Positions 44,590-54,964 of a stretch of DNA of 64,000 bases are shown one piece after another. Under the pieces are notes generated by a model. It was given only the letters and a program-made list of their open reading frames with translations, had not been told where the DNA came from and made no database searches. Source of the stretch: Rhodococcoides fascians A44A (GTDB lineage Bacteria > Actinomycetota > Actinomycetes > Mycobacteriales > Mycobacteriaceae); assembly GCF_000760735.1 (NCBI RefSeq), contig NZ_JMEX01000008.1, forward strand, positions 1,300,394-1,364,393. Reading direction: 5' to 3'. The position numbers were made by a program, and so were the translations under genes. Each line of letters begins with the position of its first letter. Within the stretch, counting starts at the first letter, position 1.

Positions 44590-44640
44590 GCATGAATGCG
44601 CCACCGCAGCCGTCTGACGGTTGCGGTGGCGCATTCATGC
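44590..44640 (-). terminator. 51-nt hairpin with 25-bp arms after gltD
   Basis: Arms 44590-44614 and 44616-44640 pair with one G-T wobble around a single T. It begins 16 nt after the gltD stop on the minus strand, so it probably ends the gltBD transcript. The sequence differs from the hairpin at 20172, but the size and geometry are identical. No T-run follows. The rest of the 44413-44655 gap holds a GTTTCA-N5-TGAAAC inverted repeat at 44549 and nothing else clear. Confidence 0.7.
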
Positions 44641-44655
44641 CGAAGCGAGAAGAAA

Positions 44656-46107
44656 CTACCTCTGCGGCGCCTGGGTCGGGACGATCGGCGCGGGCAGTGC
44701 GGTGGCACCCTGCAGGAAGGTGTCGACAGCGGCTGCGCAGGAGCGACCCTCGGCGATGGCCCACACGATGAGCGACTGGCCGCGGCCCATGTCACCGGCG
44801 ACGAAGACGCCGGGAACGTTGGTGACCCACTCGTTCGAGCGCTTGACGTTGCCGCGCTCGTTCAGGTCCACACCGAGATCGGTGAGCAGGCCTGGCTTCT
44901 CCGGCCCGACGAAGCCCATGGCGAGGAGGACGAGATCGGCCTCGAGGGTGAACTCGCTGCCCTCGACCTTCTCGAACTTGCCTGCCTTGAACTCGACCTC
45001 GTGAGCTTCGAGTCCGGTGACCTTGCCGTCCTTGCCGAGGAAACGCTCGGTGTTGACGGAGAACACGCGCTCGCCGCCCTCTTCGTGCGCCGACGCCACG
45101 CGGAACATCAGCGGGTACAGCGGCCACGGAGTGGACGTTGCACGCTCTTCCGGCGGACGCGCCATGATCTCGAACTGGTGAACGCTTGCCGCGCCCTGAC
45201 GGTGCGAGGTACCGAGGCAGTCCGCACCGGTGTCGCCGCCGCCGATGATGACGACCTTCTTGCCCTCGGCGCTGACCGGAGGCTCGGCGAAGTCGCCCTG
45301 CTGCACGCGGTTGGCGTGGGGCAGGAACTCCATGGCCTGGTAGATGCCCTCGTTCTCGCGGCCTTCGATCGGCAGGTCGCGCCACGCGGTGGCGCCACCG
45401 GAGAGAACGACAGCGTCGAATTCCGCGCGCAGTTCGTCGGCCGTGATGTCGACGCCGACGTTGACGCCGGTGCGGAACACCGTGCCCTCGGCCTCCATCT
45501 GCGCCAGACGGCGGTCGATGTGGCGCTTCTCCATCTTGAACTCGGGGATGCCGTAGCGCAGCAGTCCGCCGATGCGGTCGGCACGCTCGAACACCGTCAC
45601 GGTGTGGCCGGCACGCGTCAGCTGCTGCGCTGCAGCGAGACCCGCAGGACCGGAGCCGACGACGGCGACCGTCTTGCCGGTCAGGTGCGTCGGGTAGACC
45701 GGGGTGACCCAGCCTTCCTCGAAGGCCTTGTCGATGATCTCGACCTCGACCTGCTTGATCGTCACCGGATCCTGGTTGATGCCCAGAACGCACGACGCCT
45801 CGCACGGCGCCGGGCACAGCCGCCCGGTGAACTCCGGGAAGTTGTTGGTGGCGTGCAGACGGTCGATTCCCTCACGCCAGCGGTCCTTGAAGACCAGGTC
45901 GTTCCACTCGGGAATCAGGTTCCCGAGCGGGCAGCCGTTGTGGCAGAACGGAATTCCGCAGTCCATGCACCGGCTGGCCTGGGTCTGCAGAGTGTCCTTC
46001 GGGAAGTCTTCGTAGACCTCTTTCCAGTCCATCAGTCGCAGGTCGACCGGCCGACGCTTCGGCAGTTCGCGGACGGTGTTCTTCAGAAATCCCTGTGGGT
46101 CACCCAC
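44656..46107 (-). CDS. gltD: Glutamate synthase small (beta) subunit
   Basis: The 483-residue NADPH-dependent subunit of GOGAT feeds electrons to GltB. N-terminal Fe-S cysteines are Cys47, Cys50, Cys55 and Cys59 ([14 protein letters not shown]) and Cys98/102/106 (CPAPCEASC). The FAD site is [17 protein letters not shown] and the NADPH site [15 protein letters not shown], with a C-terminal [14 protein letters not shown]. The GTG at 46107 overlaps the gltB stop and uses GGAGG inside the gltB 3' end, so the two are translationally coupled. Confidence 0.96.
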   Translation of the reverse strand: MGDPQGFLKNTVRELPKRRPVDLRLMDWKEVYEDFPKDTLQTQASRCMDCGIPFCHNGCPLGNLIPEWNDLVFKDRWREGIDRLHATNNFPEFTGRLCPAPCEASCVLGINQDPVTIKQVEVEIIDKAFEEGWVTPVYPTHLTGKTVAVVGSGPAGLAAAQQLTRAGHTVTVFERADRIGGLLRYGIPEFKMEKRHIDRRLAQMEAEGTVFRTGVNVGVDITADELRAEFDAVVLSGGATAWRDLPIEGRENEGIYQAMEFLPHANRVQQGDFAEPPVSAEGKKVVIIGGGDTGADCLGTSHRQGAASVHQFEIMARPPEERATSTPWPLYPLMFRVASAHEEGGERVFSVNTERFLGKDGKVTGLEAHEVEFKAGKFEKVEGSEFTLEADLVLLAMGFVGPEKPGLLTDLGVDLNERGNVKRSNEWVTNVPGVFVAGDMGRGQSLIVWAIAEGRSCAAAVDTFLQGATALPAPIVPTQAPQR

Positions 46108-49100
46108 GAGCTGCCTCCATGATCGCCTCGTCCACGTCCGCGCCGTTCTTCTCGGCCTCGGAGATGGCAAGCAGTACCTTCTTGTAATCGCGAGGCATGA
46201 CCTTCACGAAGTGGTTCACCTGCTGTGACCAGTCCGCCAGGATGCGCTCCGCGACATCGGATCCCGTTTCCTCGTGGTGACGAGTGACGATTTCCTTGAG
46301 CCAGGTGAACTCGTCGCCCTCGATGCTCTCGATGTCGACCAGCTCGGTGTTGAGGTTCGCCTCGAACGTCTTGTTCGGATCGAAGACGAACGCCACGCCG
46401 CCGGACATACCGGCACCGAAGTTGCGGCCGGTCTCGCCGAGGATGACGACCTTTCCACCGGTCATGTACTCGCAGCCGTGGTCACCGACGCCTTCGACGA
46501 CGGCAACGGCACCGGAGTTACGGACCGCGAAACGCTCGCCGACTACACCGCGGATGAGAGCCTCACCCTGCGTCGCGCCGAACAGGAAGACGTTGCCACC
46601 GATGATGTTGTCCTCGGCGACGAATCCTGCAGGAGCATTCAGCGACGGCCGCACGATGATGCGTCCGCCGGACAGGCCCTTACCGACGAAGTCGTTGGCG
46701 TCGCCGTTGAGGCGCAGGGTCATGCCCGACGGCACGAACGCGCCGAAGCTGTTACCGGCCGAACCGGTGAACGTGATGTCGATGGTGTTGTCCGGCAAGC
46801 CGACTCCGCCGTACGCCTTGGTCAACTCGTGTCCGAGCATGGTGCCGACGGTGCGGTTGACGTTGGTGATCTTGGACTCGAACGTGACCTTCTCGCCCCT
46901 GTCCAGAGCATCGCGGCTCTGCACGATGAGCTGCTGGTCCAGCGCCTTGTCGAGTCCGTGATCCTGGACGCCCGTGTTGTAGAGGTCCTGGTTCATGAAC
47001 GCCGACTCGACCTCGTCGAGGATGGGCGACAGATCCAGCTTGGACGCCTTCCACGCTTCCTTCGCAGCGGTGGTGTCCAACAGAGCGACCTGGCCGACGG
47101 CTTCGTTGAGCGTGCGGAAGCCGAGCTCGGCCAGAAGCTCGCGAACCTCTTCTGCGATGAACATGAAGAAGTTCTCGACGAACTCGGGCTTGCCTGCGAA
47201 ACGCTTGCGCAGCACCGGGTTCTGCGTCGCGACACCGACGGGGCAGGTGTCGAGGTGGCAGACGCGCATCATGATGCAGCCCGACACGACGAGAGGCGCG
47301 GTCGCGAATCCGAACTCCTCGCCGCCGAGCAGTGCGGCGACCATGACGTCGCGGCCGGTCTTGAGCTGGCCGTCGACCTGCACGACGATGCGGTCACGGA
47401 GACCGTTGAGCAGCAACGTCTGCTGGGTCTCGGCGAGGCCGAGCTCCCACGGTCCACCTGCGTGCTTGACCGACGTCAGTGGCGTTGCGCCGGTACCGCC
47501 GTCGTGGCCGGAGATGAGCACCACGTCGGCGTGTGCCTTCGAGACACCGGCCGCGACCGTGCCGACCCCGACCTCGGAGACCAGCTTCACGTGGATGCGT
47601 GCCTGCGGGTTGGCGTTCTTCAGGTCGTGGATCAGCTGAGCGAGATCTTCGATCGAGTAGATGTCGTGGTGCGGCGGCGGCGAGATGAGGCCGACACCGG
47701 GCGTCGAGTGGCGAACCTCGGCGACCCACGGGTACACCTTGTGCGCCGGAAGCTGGCCGCCCTCACCGGGCTTGGCGCCCTGCGCCATCTTGATCTGGAT
47801 GTCGGTGCAGTTGGTCAGGTAGTGCGAGGTGACGCCGAAACGTCCCGACGCCACCTGCTTGATCGCGCTTCGACGCCAGTCGCCGTTCTCGTCGGGCTCG
47901 AAGCGGTCGACGCTCTCGCCGCCCTCACCGGAGTTGGAGCGTCCGCCGAGGCGGTTCATGGCGATCGCGAGAGTCTCGTGAGCCTCGGCGGAGATGGATC
48001 CGTAGCTCATCGCACCCGTCGAGAATCGCTTGACGATCTCCGATGCGGGCTCCACCTCGTCGATCGAGATCGGCTGGCGCTCTTCGGTCTTGAAGCGGAA
48101 CAGACCGCGAAGCGACGCGAGGCGCTCGGACTGATCGTCGACCATCTTCGTGTATTCCTTGAAGATGTCGTACTGACCGGTGCGAGTCGAGTGCTGCAGC
48201 TTGAACACGGTGTCGGGGTTGAAGAGGTGGTACTCCCCTTCACGACGCCACTGGTACTCACCGCCGACCTCGAGTTCACGATGTGCACGTTCCTGACGGT
48301 TCTCGAGGTACGCCATGCCGTGGCGGGTGGCCACATCCTGTGCGATCTGCTCGAGCTCGATACCGCCGAGGTGACTGTTCAAACCGGTGAAGTACTCGTC
48401 GACGAGGCCCTGCGACAGGCCGATGACCTGGAACAGCTGTGCGCCGGTGTACGAGGCGAGGGTGGAGATGCCCATCTTGGACATCACCTTCAGCACGCCC
48501 TTGCCTGCGGCCTTGATGTAATTGGAGACGGCCTTGTCGAACTCGATGCCCGTCAGTGCGCCGCGCTCGATCATGTCCTCGATGGACTCGAACGCCATGT
48601 ACGGGTTGACCGCAGCGGCACCGAAGCCGATGAGCAGAGCCATGTGGTGCACCTCGCGGGCGTCACCGGACTCCACGATCAGGCCGACCTTGGTACGCGT
48701 CTTCTCGCGAACGAGGTGGTGGTGCACCGCCGAGGTCAGCAGCAGCGACGGGATCGGGGCCAGCTTCTCGCTCGACTCACGGTCCGACAGCACGATGATC
48801 CGTGCGCCACCGGAGATGGCGGCGGACACCTGAGCGCGGATGGCCTCCAACGACTTCTGCAGACCTTCGCCACCTTCGGCGACGGGGTAGAGGCCGCGCA
48901 CGACGACCGAGCGCAGGCCTTCCTGCGTGCCCTCGTCGTTGATGTGGACGAGCTTGGCCAGGTCGTCGTTGTGCAGGATCGGCTGCGGGAGCACGATCTG
49001 CTTGCACGCGTCGGGGCCGGGGTTGAGCAGGTCGCCCTCGGGTCCGATCGTTCCGCCGAGGCTGGTGACGATCTCCTCGCGGATCGCGTCGAGCGGCGGG

Positions 49101-50689
49101 TTGGTGACCTGGGCGAACAGCTGCGAGAAGTAGTCGAACAGCATCCGAGGACGAACCGACAGCACGGCGATCGGAGTGTCGGTACCCATCGAACCGATGG
49201 CCTCGGCGCCGGTCTTCGCCATCGGCGAGACCAGAACGTTCAGCTCCTCGGTGGTGTAGCCGAAGATCTGCTGACGGATGAGAACGCGGTCGTGCGGCAT
49301 GTGCACGTGCGGGCGGTCCGGCAGGTCGTCGATCGAGGTCAGACCTTCGTCGAGCCACTGCTGGTACGGGTGCTCGGCGGCGAGCTCGTCCTTGATCTCG
49401 TCGTCGGAGACGATGCGGCCCTGCGCGGTGTCCACCAGGAACATACGGCCGGGCTGCAGACGAACCTTGCGGATCACCTTCGCCGGATCGATGTCCAGGA
49501 CGCCGACCTCGGAGGCCATGACGACCAATCCGTCGTCGGTGACCCAGAGTCGGCTGGGGCGCAGACCGTTTCGGTCCAGGACCGCGCCGATGACGGTGCC
49601 GTCGGTGAAGCACACCGACGCCGGTCCATCCCACGGCTCCATCAGCGAGGAGTGGTACTTGTAGAACGCCCGGCGAGCGGGGTCCATCGACTCGTGACGC
49701 TCCCAGGCTTCGGGGATCATCATGAGGACGGCGTGCGGAAGGCTGCGGCCGCCGAGGTGCAGAAGCTCGAGCACCTCGTCGAAACGTGCAGTGTCGCTTG
49801 CGCCTTCGGTAACGACCGGGAAGATCTTCTCGAGGGCCTCGGATCCACCGAACACGTCGGAGGTGATCAGTGCCTCGCGGGCGCGCATCCAGTTCTCGTT
49901 ACCGGTGGCGGTGTTGATCTCACCGTTGTGCGCGACGCGGCGGAACGGGTGCGCCAGCGGCCACGACGGGAACGTGTTGGTGGAGAAGCGCGAATGCACA
50001 AGGCCGAGAGCGCTTTCCACGCGCTCGTCCTGCAGGTCGAGGTAGAAGCCCTTGAGCTGAGGCGTCGTCAGCATGCCCTTGTAGACGAAGGTCTGCGAGG
50101 ACAGCGACGGGAAGTACACGGTCTCGCGGCCGGGCCCGTCCTTGCCTGCACCCTCTTCGCCGAGCTCGTGCTCGACGCGCTTACGGATGACGAACGCGGC
50201 GCGCTCGAGAGCCAGATCGGTAACGGAGCCGGCCGGCGAGGCGAAGAACAATTGACGGAACGTCGGCATCGCGTCACGCGCGAGCGCCCCGAGGGAGGAG
50301 TCGTCGGTGGGAACTTCACGCCATCCGAGGACCTTCATGCCCTCTTCTTCGACGATGCGGACGACGTCGTCGCTCGCGCGGGCGGCGTCCTTCTTGCCCT
50401 GCGGCAGGAATGCGATTCCGGTGGCGTACGAACCAGCGGCGGGCAGCTCGAAATCGACCACGGCACGGAAGAACGCGTCCGGTACCTGGATCAGGATTCC
50501 GGCGCCGTCACCGGTGTTGGGTTCGGAGCCGGCGGCGCCCCGGTGCTCGAGGTTGACCAGCGCGGTGATGGCCTTCTCGACGATGTCTCGACTACGACGA
50601 CCATGCATGTCCACCACGAACGCGACACCACAGGAGTCGTGTTCGTTGCGGGGGTCGTAGAGGCCTTGGGGGCCCGGAGTGTGCTTCAT
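46100..50689 (-). CDS. gltB: Glutamate synthase large (alpha) subunit
   Basis: The 1529-residue subunit makes glutamate from glutamine and 2-oxoglutarate. The N-terminal glutaminase has the nucleophile Cys20 (HDSCGVAF), exposed after removal of a 19-residue propeptide. The central FMN/synthase domain includes [19 protein letters not shown]. The 3Fe-4S motif [15 protein letters not shown] lies near residue 1140, and the C-terminal beta-helix ([21 protein letters not shown]) completes the fold. The start at 50689 gives MKHTPGPQG, matching the mycobacterial form; an in-frame ATG at 50719 adds 10 residues. It absorbs ammonia-derived nitrogen, which links it to the operon at 36-42 kb. Confidence 0.97.
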   Translation of the reverse strand: MKHTPGPQGLYDPRNEHDSCGVAFVVDMHGRRSRDIVEKAITALVNLEHRGAAGSEPNTGDGAGILIQVPDAFFRAVVDFELPAAGSYATGIAFLPQGKKDAARASDDVVRIVEEEGMKVLGWREVPTDDSSLGALARDAMPTFRQLFFASPAGSVTDLALERAAFVIRKRVEHELGEEGAGKDGPGRETVYFPSLSSQTFVYKGMLTTPQLKGFYLDLQDERVESALGLVHSRFSTNTFPSWPLAHPFRRVAHNGEINTATGNENWMRAREALITSDVFGGSEALEKIFPVVTEGASDTARFDEVLELLHLGGRSLPHAVLMMIPEAWERHESMDPARRAFYKYHSSLMEPWDGPASVCFTDGTVIGAVLDRNGLRPSRLWVTDDGLVVMASEVGVLDIDPAKVIRKVRLQPGRMFLVDTAQGRIVSDDEIKDELAAEHPYQQWLDEGLTSIDDLPDRPHVHMPHDRVLIRQQIFGYTTEELNVLVSPMAKTGAEAIGSMGTDTPIAVLSVRPRMLFDYFSQLFAQVTNPPLDAIREEIVTSLGGTIGPEGDLLNPGPDACKQIVLPQPILHNDDLAKLVHINDEGTQEGLRSVVVRGLYPVAEGGEGLQKSLEAIRAQVSAAISGGARIIVLSDRESSEKLAPIPSLLLTSAVHHHLVREKTRTKVGLIVESGDAREVHHMALLIGFGAAAVNPYMAFESIEDMIERGALTGIEFDKAVSNYIKAAGKGVLKVMSKMGISTLASYTGAQLFQVIGLSQGLVDEYFTGLNSHLGGIELEQIAQDVATRHGMAYLENRQERAHRELEVGGEYQWRREGEYHLFNPDTVFKLQHSTRTGQYDIFKEYTKMVDDQSERLASLRGLFRFKTEERQPISIDEVEPASEIVKRFSTGAMSYGSISAEAHETLAIAMNRLGGRSNSGEGGESVDRFEPDENGDWRRSAIKQVASGRFGVTSHYLTNCTDIQIKMAQGAKPGEGGQLPAHKVYPWVAEVRHSTPGVGLISPPPHHDIYSIEDLAQLIHDLKNANPQARIHVKLVSEVGVGTVAAGVSKAHADVVLISGHDGGTGATPLTSVKHAGGPWELGLAETQQTLLLNGLRDRIVVQVDGQLKTGRDVMVAALLGGEEFGFATAPLVVSGCIMMRVCHLDTCPVGVATQNPVLRKRFAGKPEFVENFFMFIAEEVRELLAELGFRTLNEAVGQVALLDTTAAKEAWKASKLDLSPILDEVESAFMNQDLYNTGVQDHGLDKALDQQLIVQSRDALDRGEKVTFESKITNVNRTVGTMLGHELTKAYGGVGLPDNTIDITFTGSAGNSFGAFVPSGMTLRLNGDANDFVGKGLSGGRIIVRPSLNAPAGFVAEDNIIGGNVFLFGATQGEALIRGVVGERFAVRNSGAVAVVEGVGDHGCEYMTGGKVVILGETGRNFGAGMSGGVAFVFDPNKTFEANLNTELVDIESIEGDEFTWLKEIVTRHHEETGSDVAERILADWSQQVNHFVKVMPRDYKKVLLAISEAEKNGADVDEAIMEAARG

Positions 50690-51154
50690 ACCTAGCCTTC
50701 GGATAAGTCCAGCCTTCAAGTACGTCGGATCGGCGCGGCACAGATAACCGGCCGTCGCGGACGGCTATTCGGTGCCGTTCGCCGTTGAAGCAGCACCACC
50801 GGAGGCGATCTTCGGATAACGTCGAGCGGGTGCGCTCGAAACGGTGAAACGAAGGTGCCTTTCGGGCGGATCGACAATTGGGTACGTCGGTCCAACAACA
50901 AACGATAAGTCAGCACCTAGGCCAACCTGCAAATAAGGTAAGCCTATTCAGGCTCTCTACCTGGGCTTTTACAATTCCCTGACCCCCGCATTGCGCCCCC
51001 CTGGCTCGCTCGATGATCGTTCGAACTCGAAAAATACCCTCATCGGCCCGCGTTCGCGGCGAGTTCTGCGGTACTGGAAGAGGATCCGGTAATTACACGG
51101 AGGAAATTTCGATCCGATCGGACGCGTCCTGGACGCACTACCCCGAAAATGACT
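50690..51154. other. Gene-free interval upstream of gltB
   Basis: About 465 bp separate the gltB start from the tRNA-Leu terminator. The interval should hold the gltB promoter. I see a short hairpin (CGAGCG-GGTG-CGCTCG, 50823-50838) and a weak iron-box-like sequence near 50933, but no convincing gene. A small open frame here runs into the tRNA and has no coding character. Confidence 0.6.
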
Positions 51155-51188
51155 ACTGGCCGCAGCGAGTGAATCAGCTGCGGCCAGT
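51155..51188 (-). terminator. Intrinsic terminator of tRNA-Leu
   Basis: ACTGGCCGCAGC and GCTGCGGCCAGT form a perfect 12-bp stem with a 10-nt loop, 4 nt after the tRNA 3' end on the minus strand. A TTTT run follows a few bases later. Confidence 0.8.
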
Positions 51189-51192
51189 GTTG

Positions 51193-51275
51193 TGGGCGGA
51201 GGGGGACTTGAACCCCCACGTCCCGAAGGACACTGGCACCTGAAGCCAGCGCGTCTGCCATTCCGCCACCCGCCC
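51193..51275 (-). tRNA. leuT: tRNA-Leu (CAG)
   Basis: The 83-nt cloverleaf reads 5' GGGCGGGTGGCGGAATGG on the minus strand. The 7-bp acceptor stem pairs with TCCGCCC (one G-T), and the anticodon stem-loop CTGGC-TTCAGGT-GCCAG gives anticodon CAG. It has a long variable arm (TGTCCTTCGGGACG) typical of leucine tRNA, and T-arm GGGGGTTCAAGTCCCCC. CCA is not encoded. It lies upstream of fhaA, as in mycobacteria. Confidence 0.95.
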
Positions 51276-51290
51276 GGGCGACCGGTGAAC

Positions 51291-51319
51291 ATTAACACGC
51301 AGATATCGCTGCATGAAAA
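51291..51319 (-). promoter_or_regulatory. Probable sigma-70-type promoter of tRNA-Leu
   Basis: On the minus strand TTTTCA (51319-51314) and GTTAAT (51296-51291) are separated by 17 bp and sit 15 bp before the mature tRNA 5' end. Each matches the consensus at 4 of 6 positions, and the spacing is ideal. Confidence 0.45.
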
Positions 51320-51454
51320 TCGTGCCCGTTCGTCGGCCGACTGCAGCACCGACAGGCTCCGAGCGGCAACGTATATCATGCTGAGACGACGACCTGTAGG
51401 CGACACGCGTCTGAGGCGCAATCCAACGAAGCACGACCGGGAAGTGAGGTCACC

Positions 51455-52894
51455 ATGGGCATTGTCCAGCGTTTCGAGCGAAAGCTCCAGGGCGCAGTGG
51501 GCGACGTCTTCGCCCGAGTGTTCGGCGGCGGTGTCGTTCCCCAAGAGGTCGAGGCGGCACTTCAGCAGGAGGCGTCGGACAGAGTCCGACCACTCGACGG
51601 TGGTCATTATCTCGCCCCCAACAGCTATGTGATCACCATCAACAGCTCCGATCACGAGGAACTGGCCGCGGACCAGGACCTGACCATGAAGGCATTCTCC
51701 CGCCACCTGGGCGACTACATACGCGATCAGGGCTGGCAGACGTACGGAGAGATCGTGGTTCGCTTCGAGCCGTCCCCTACTTTGCACACCGGCCAGTTCC
51801 GGGCCAGTGGTTCGGTCGACCCCGATGTGGGACGATCACCGACTGCAGCCGGTGCCGCGCCACAGAAACCTGCAGCACCCGGTCCGCGACCCCCGCGCCC
51901 GTCCGCCCCACCTAAGTCGACATCAGGAGCCGGCCACATGACGCAGAACCCAGGTTACGACCCGCAACGCGACCCGGCCGACGGCTCTCGCCCCGACCCT
52001 CGCGCACGCGGCGGATACCCGGCGCCGGGTCAGGATCCTCGGTACGCACAGCAGAACGGACGCGATCCGCGCGCAGCAGCAGACCAGGGCTACCGCAACG
52101 GTGCGCCGTACGGAGGCGGCTACGGCGCCCCGGCAGCACAGGCACCCGTCCAGGAGGGTCAGTACGACCCTCAGTCCTACGGCCAGGGCCACGACGACCA
52201 GGCGTACGGCGACCAGCAGTACGCAGATCAGGGCTACGACCAGCAGTATCCGGATCAGGGATACGACCAGCAGGCATACGGCCAGCAGGCGTACTCGGAT
52301 CAGAACGGGTACGAGCAGGCAGGGCATGAGCAGGCTGCACGTGATCAGGGCGGCCAGGCCTACTCCGATCCGTCGTACGGACGCCAGGGTTACGACCAGC
52401 AGGCATACGGCCAGCAGAACTACGGCCAGCAGGCATACGCGGACCAGGGCTACGACCAGCAGGCGTACGCCGAACCCGCCGGCTACCAGCAGCCCGCGTA
52501 CGACTACCCGCCGCAGCAGAACGGGTACCCCCAGGGCCAGTACCCCACCGCGGGGTATCAGCAGCCTGCCTACGGTTACGACGAGCCCGCGTACTCCGAC
52601 AGCCAGGGCCTGACGGCAACGCTGCAACTCGAGGACGGCAGCGGACGGTACTTCCAGCTCCGCGACGGCCAGAACATCATCGGCCGTGGCCAGGACGCTC
52701 AGTTCCGTCTCCCGGACACCGGCGTGTCCCGCCGGCACGTCGAGATCCGCTGGGACGGCCGGGTGGCGATGCTCTCCGACCTCGGATCCACCAACGGAAC
52801 GACGGTCAACGGATCACCGGTCCAGGATTGGCAACTCGCCGACGGCGACGTCATTCGCGCTGGTCACTCGGAGATCCTCGTCCGCATCGTCTGA
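51455..52894 (+). CDS. fhaA: FHA-domain protein FhaA
   Basis: The 479-residue cytoplasmic scaffold has an N-terminal DUF3662 domain (1-115, MGIVQRFERKLQGAVGDVFARVF), a very long low-complexity Gln/Tyr/Gly/Asp linker (about 130-385, repeated GYDQQAYGQQ-like units), and a C-terminal FHA domain (386-479) with RGQDAQFRLPDTGVSRRHVEIRW and DLGSTNGTTVNG. FHA binds phosphothreonine. Mycobacterial FhaA binds phosphorylated MviN and PknB/PstP and curbs peptidoglycan synthesis. The ATG at 51455 follows GTGAGGT. It heads the plus-strand cell-wall cluster; the linker is longer and more repetitive than I expect for the family. Confidence 0.95.
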   Translation: MGIVQRFERKLQGAVGDVFARVFGGGVVPQEVEAALQQEASDRVRPLDGGHYLAPNSYVITINSSDHEELAADQDLTMKAFSRHLGDYIRDQGWQTYGEIVVRFEPSPTLHTGQFRASGSVDPDVGRSPTAAGAAPQKPAAPGPRPPRPSAPPKSTSGAGHMTQNPGYDPQRDPADGSRPDPRARGGYPAPGQDPRYAQQNGRDPRAAADQGYRNGAPYGGGYGAPAAQAPVQEGQYDPQSYGQGHDDQAYGDQQYADQGYDQQYPDQGYDQQAYGQQAYSDQNGYEQAGHEQAARDQGGQAYSDPSYGRQGYDQQAYGQQNYGQQAYADQGYDQQAYAEPAGYQQPAYDYPPQQNGYPQGQYPTAGYQQPAYGYDEPAYSDSQGLTATLQLEDGSGRYFQLRDGQNIIGRGQDAQFRLPDTGVSRRHVEIRWDGRVAMLSDLGSTNGTTVNGSPVQDWQLADGDVIRAGHSEILVRIV

Positions 52895-53048
52895 CGCACC
52901 TCACCCGTATGGTGATCGACACGCGCAGCTTCCCCTTAGGATGCTGCGTGAGACGTCGTGTCATTACGATCGCTGGCGGCTCGGGGGGAGATCCCGGCGT
53001 GCGCCCGCGACGCCGACCAAGTACGACCTGCGAAGGAGGTGGACGGCT

Positions 53049-53513
53049 GTGCAGGGCTTGATTCTGCAGTTGACCAGGGCAGGCTTTCTGCTGTTGTTGT
53101 GGTTCTTCGTCTGGGCCGTACTTCGCACGCTTCGCAGCGACATCTACGCGGCGTCGGGAATGCGGATGCCTGCGCGGTACTCGGGCGGGTCGAAAGTTCT
53201 CCCGTCGTTCAACAAACAGAAGGTTGCCAAGAATCTAGTGGTGACACAGGGCGGTCTCGCCGGAACACGAATTTCACTCGGTACCCAGCCTGTTCTCATC
53301 GGCCGCGCGGACGACTCCACGCTCGTGCTGACCGACGATTACGCGTCCACTCGCCACGCTCGAATCTCGCCACGCGGCGGCGATTGGTACGTCGAGGATC
53401 TGGGTTCGACCAACGGGACCTACCTCGATCGCGCGAAGGTGACGACGGCAGTTCGAGTTCCGCTCGGCACGCCGGTGCGTGTCGGTAAGACCGTGATCGA
53501 GCTGCGCCCGTGA
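53049..53513 (+). CDS. fhaB: FHA-domain membrane-anchored protein FhaB (FipA)
   Basis: The 154-residue protein has an N-terminal membrane segment (AGFLLLLWFFVWAVL, about residues 11-25) and a C-terminal FHA domain (VLIGRADDSTLVLTDDYASTRHARIS, DLGSTNGTYLDR). Length and order match mycobacterial FhaB, which links FtsZ/FtsQ at division under oxidative stress when phosphorylated by PknA. The GTG at 53049 follows a strong AAGGAGGTG. Its stop overlaps the pstP start by 4 nt. Confidence 0.95.
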   Translation: MQGLILQLTRAGFLLLLWFFVWAVLRTLRSDIYAASGMRMPARYSGGSKVLPSFNKQKVAKNLVVTQGGLAGTRISLGTQPVLIGRADDSTLVLTDDYASTRHARISPRGGDWYVEDLGSTNGTYLDRAKVTTAVRVPLGTPVRVGKTVIELRP

Positions 53514-54964
53514 CACTGGTACTGCGATACGCCGCCCGCAGTGATCGCGGCTTGGTGCGCTCGAACAACGAGGATTCTGTCTACGCCGGTGCGCGTCTTC
53601 TCGCCCTCGCCGACGGCATGGGCGGCCACGCGGCAGGCGAGGTGGCGTCGCAGTTGATGATCGCCGCGCTCGCGCACCTCGACGACGACGAACCGGGCGA
53701 CGACCTCCTCGGCAAGCTCGAAGCCGCGACGCGCGAAGGCAACGCGTCCATCGCCGATCAGGTCGAGGACGAGCCCGAGCTCGACGGCATGGGCACAACC
53801 CTGACCGCAATTCTGTTCGCAGGCAGGAAGATCGGGCTCTGCCACATCGGCGACTCCCGCGCCTACATGCTCCGCGACACCAAGCTGACCCAGATCACCC
53901 GCGACGACACGTTCGTCCAGTCCCTCGTCGACGAGGGCAGGATCACCGCCGAACAGGCACATACGCACCCGCAGCGTTCGTTGATCATGCGCGCGTTGAC
54001 CGGCAACGAGATCGAGCCGACGCTGACCGTGCGGGAAGCGAAAGCCGGAGACCGTTATCTCCTGTGCTCCGACGGATTGTCCGACGTCGTGAGCGACGAG
54101 ACCATCGAGAACACGATGAACGAGGGTGATTGCGCGTCGTGCGCGGACCGCCTCATCGAATTGGCGCTGCGCAGTGGCGGTCCGGACAACGTGACCGTCG
54201 TCGTCGCCGACGTCGTGGACATCGACTACGGGCAGAGCTCGCCCATTCTCGGCGGCGCAGCCAGCACCGAGGACGAGGAAGACGCTCCGCCGCCGAACAC
54301 GGCAGCCGGACGCGCCGCGGCCATGCGCCCACCCCGGACCACTCCGAAGCGGGTGACGACGCCTGCACCGGTGCCGGAGAAGAAGTCGCACAAGCTGCGG
54401 TGGACGCTCGTTGCTCTCGCCGTCGTCGCATTGCTCGTCGGCGGCGCCTTCGTCGCCAATGCGGCCATCCGTGGCAACTACTACGTGGGCGAGGACAACG
54501 GCCGCGTCGCCGTGATGCGCGGTGTGCCCGGTTCGATCCTCGGATACTCGTTGCAATCCGTGCACAGCATCGGATGCCTCGGCGACGAGGGGGCACTCAC
54601 GTTGAGCGCACCCGACACCGTTCCCGCCGACTGCACCGTCTTCCAGGTCGACGACCTCGCTCCTGCCGCCCGTGAGCAGGTGCGCGCGGGGCTGCCGTCG
54701 GGCAAGCTGGACGACGTCGACAGTCAGATGAACCGCCTCGCCTCGGGAGATCTTCTCCCGCCGTGCGACGAGGTCGCCTCGACGACGAGCCAGACCACTC
54801 CGTCGCCGACGCCCGCCGCGCCGCCCGCGGATCCGGCGGCACCTCCTGCACCGCCCGCAGACCCGGCCGCGCCGCCTGCCGATCCTGCTGCGCCGCCGAC
54901 CACGACCACTCCGGCACCCACGGTCACCCAGTTGCCGGGTCAGAACTGCAGGACCGGTACTTGA
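53510..54964 (+). CDS. pstP: PP2C-family Ser/Thr phosphatase PstP
   Basis: The 484-residue phosphatase reverses PknA/PknB signalling. The cytoplasmic PP2C domain (1-240) has metal-binding Asp in RSNNEDSVY, ADGMGGHAAGE and LLCSDGLSDVV, plus GTTLTAILF and HIGDSRAYML. One membrane helix (about 297-317) leads to an extracytoplasmic domain, then a Pro/Ala tail of repeated ADPAAPP units (about 430-470). The start is GTG at 53510, overlapping fhaB; the stop overlaps rodA. Confidence 0.95.
   Translation: MTLVLRYAARSDRGLVRSNNEDSVYAGARLLALADGMGGHAAGEVASQLMIAALAHLDDDEPGDDLLGKLEAATREGNASIADQVEDEPELDGMGTTLTAILFAGRKIGLCHIGDSRAYMLRDTKLTQITRDDTFVQSLVDEGRITAEQAHTHPQRSLIMRALTGNEIEPTLTVREAKAGDRYLLCSDGLSDVVSDETIENTMNEGDCASCADRLIELALRSGGPDNVTVVVADVVDIDYGQSSPILGGAASTEDEEDAPPPNTAAGRAAAMRPPRTTPKRVTTPAPVPEKKSHKLRWTLVALAVVALLVGGAFVANAAIRGNYYVGEDNGRVAVMRGVPGSILGYSLQSVHSIGCLGDEGALTLSAPDTVPADCTVFQVDDLAPAAREQVRAGLPSGKLDDVDSQMNRLASGDLLPPCDEVASTTSQTTPSPTPAAPPADPAAPPAPPADPAAPPADPAAPPTTTTPAPTVTQLPGQNCRTGT

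Noticed and set aside
46274-50695. Very long open frame (about 1470 codons) antisense to gltB
   Set aside because: It mirrors the gltB codon pattern in high-GC DNA, has no recognisable domain and no ribosome site; gltB itself is certain.
50823-50838. Short CGAGCG-GGTG-CGCTCG hairpin as a terminator
   Set aside because: It has a 6-bp stem and lies upstream of gltB on its strand with no gene to terminate.
50933-50951. IdeR/DtxR iron box upstream of gltB
   Set aside because: Only about 12 of 19 positions match and no iron gene is adjacent; too weak to call.
51013-51243. Small plus-strand open frame of 76 codons
   Set aside because: It runs into the tRNA-Leu gene and its terminator and has no coding character.
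52190-52480. DNA repeats in fhaA as a CRISPR or satellite
   Set aside because: They are in-frame codons of the Gln/Tyr/Gly linker with variable spacing and no spacers.
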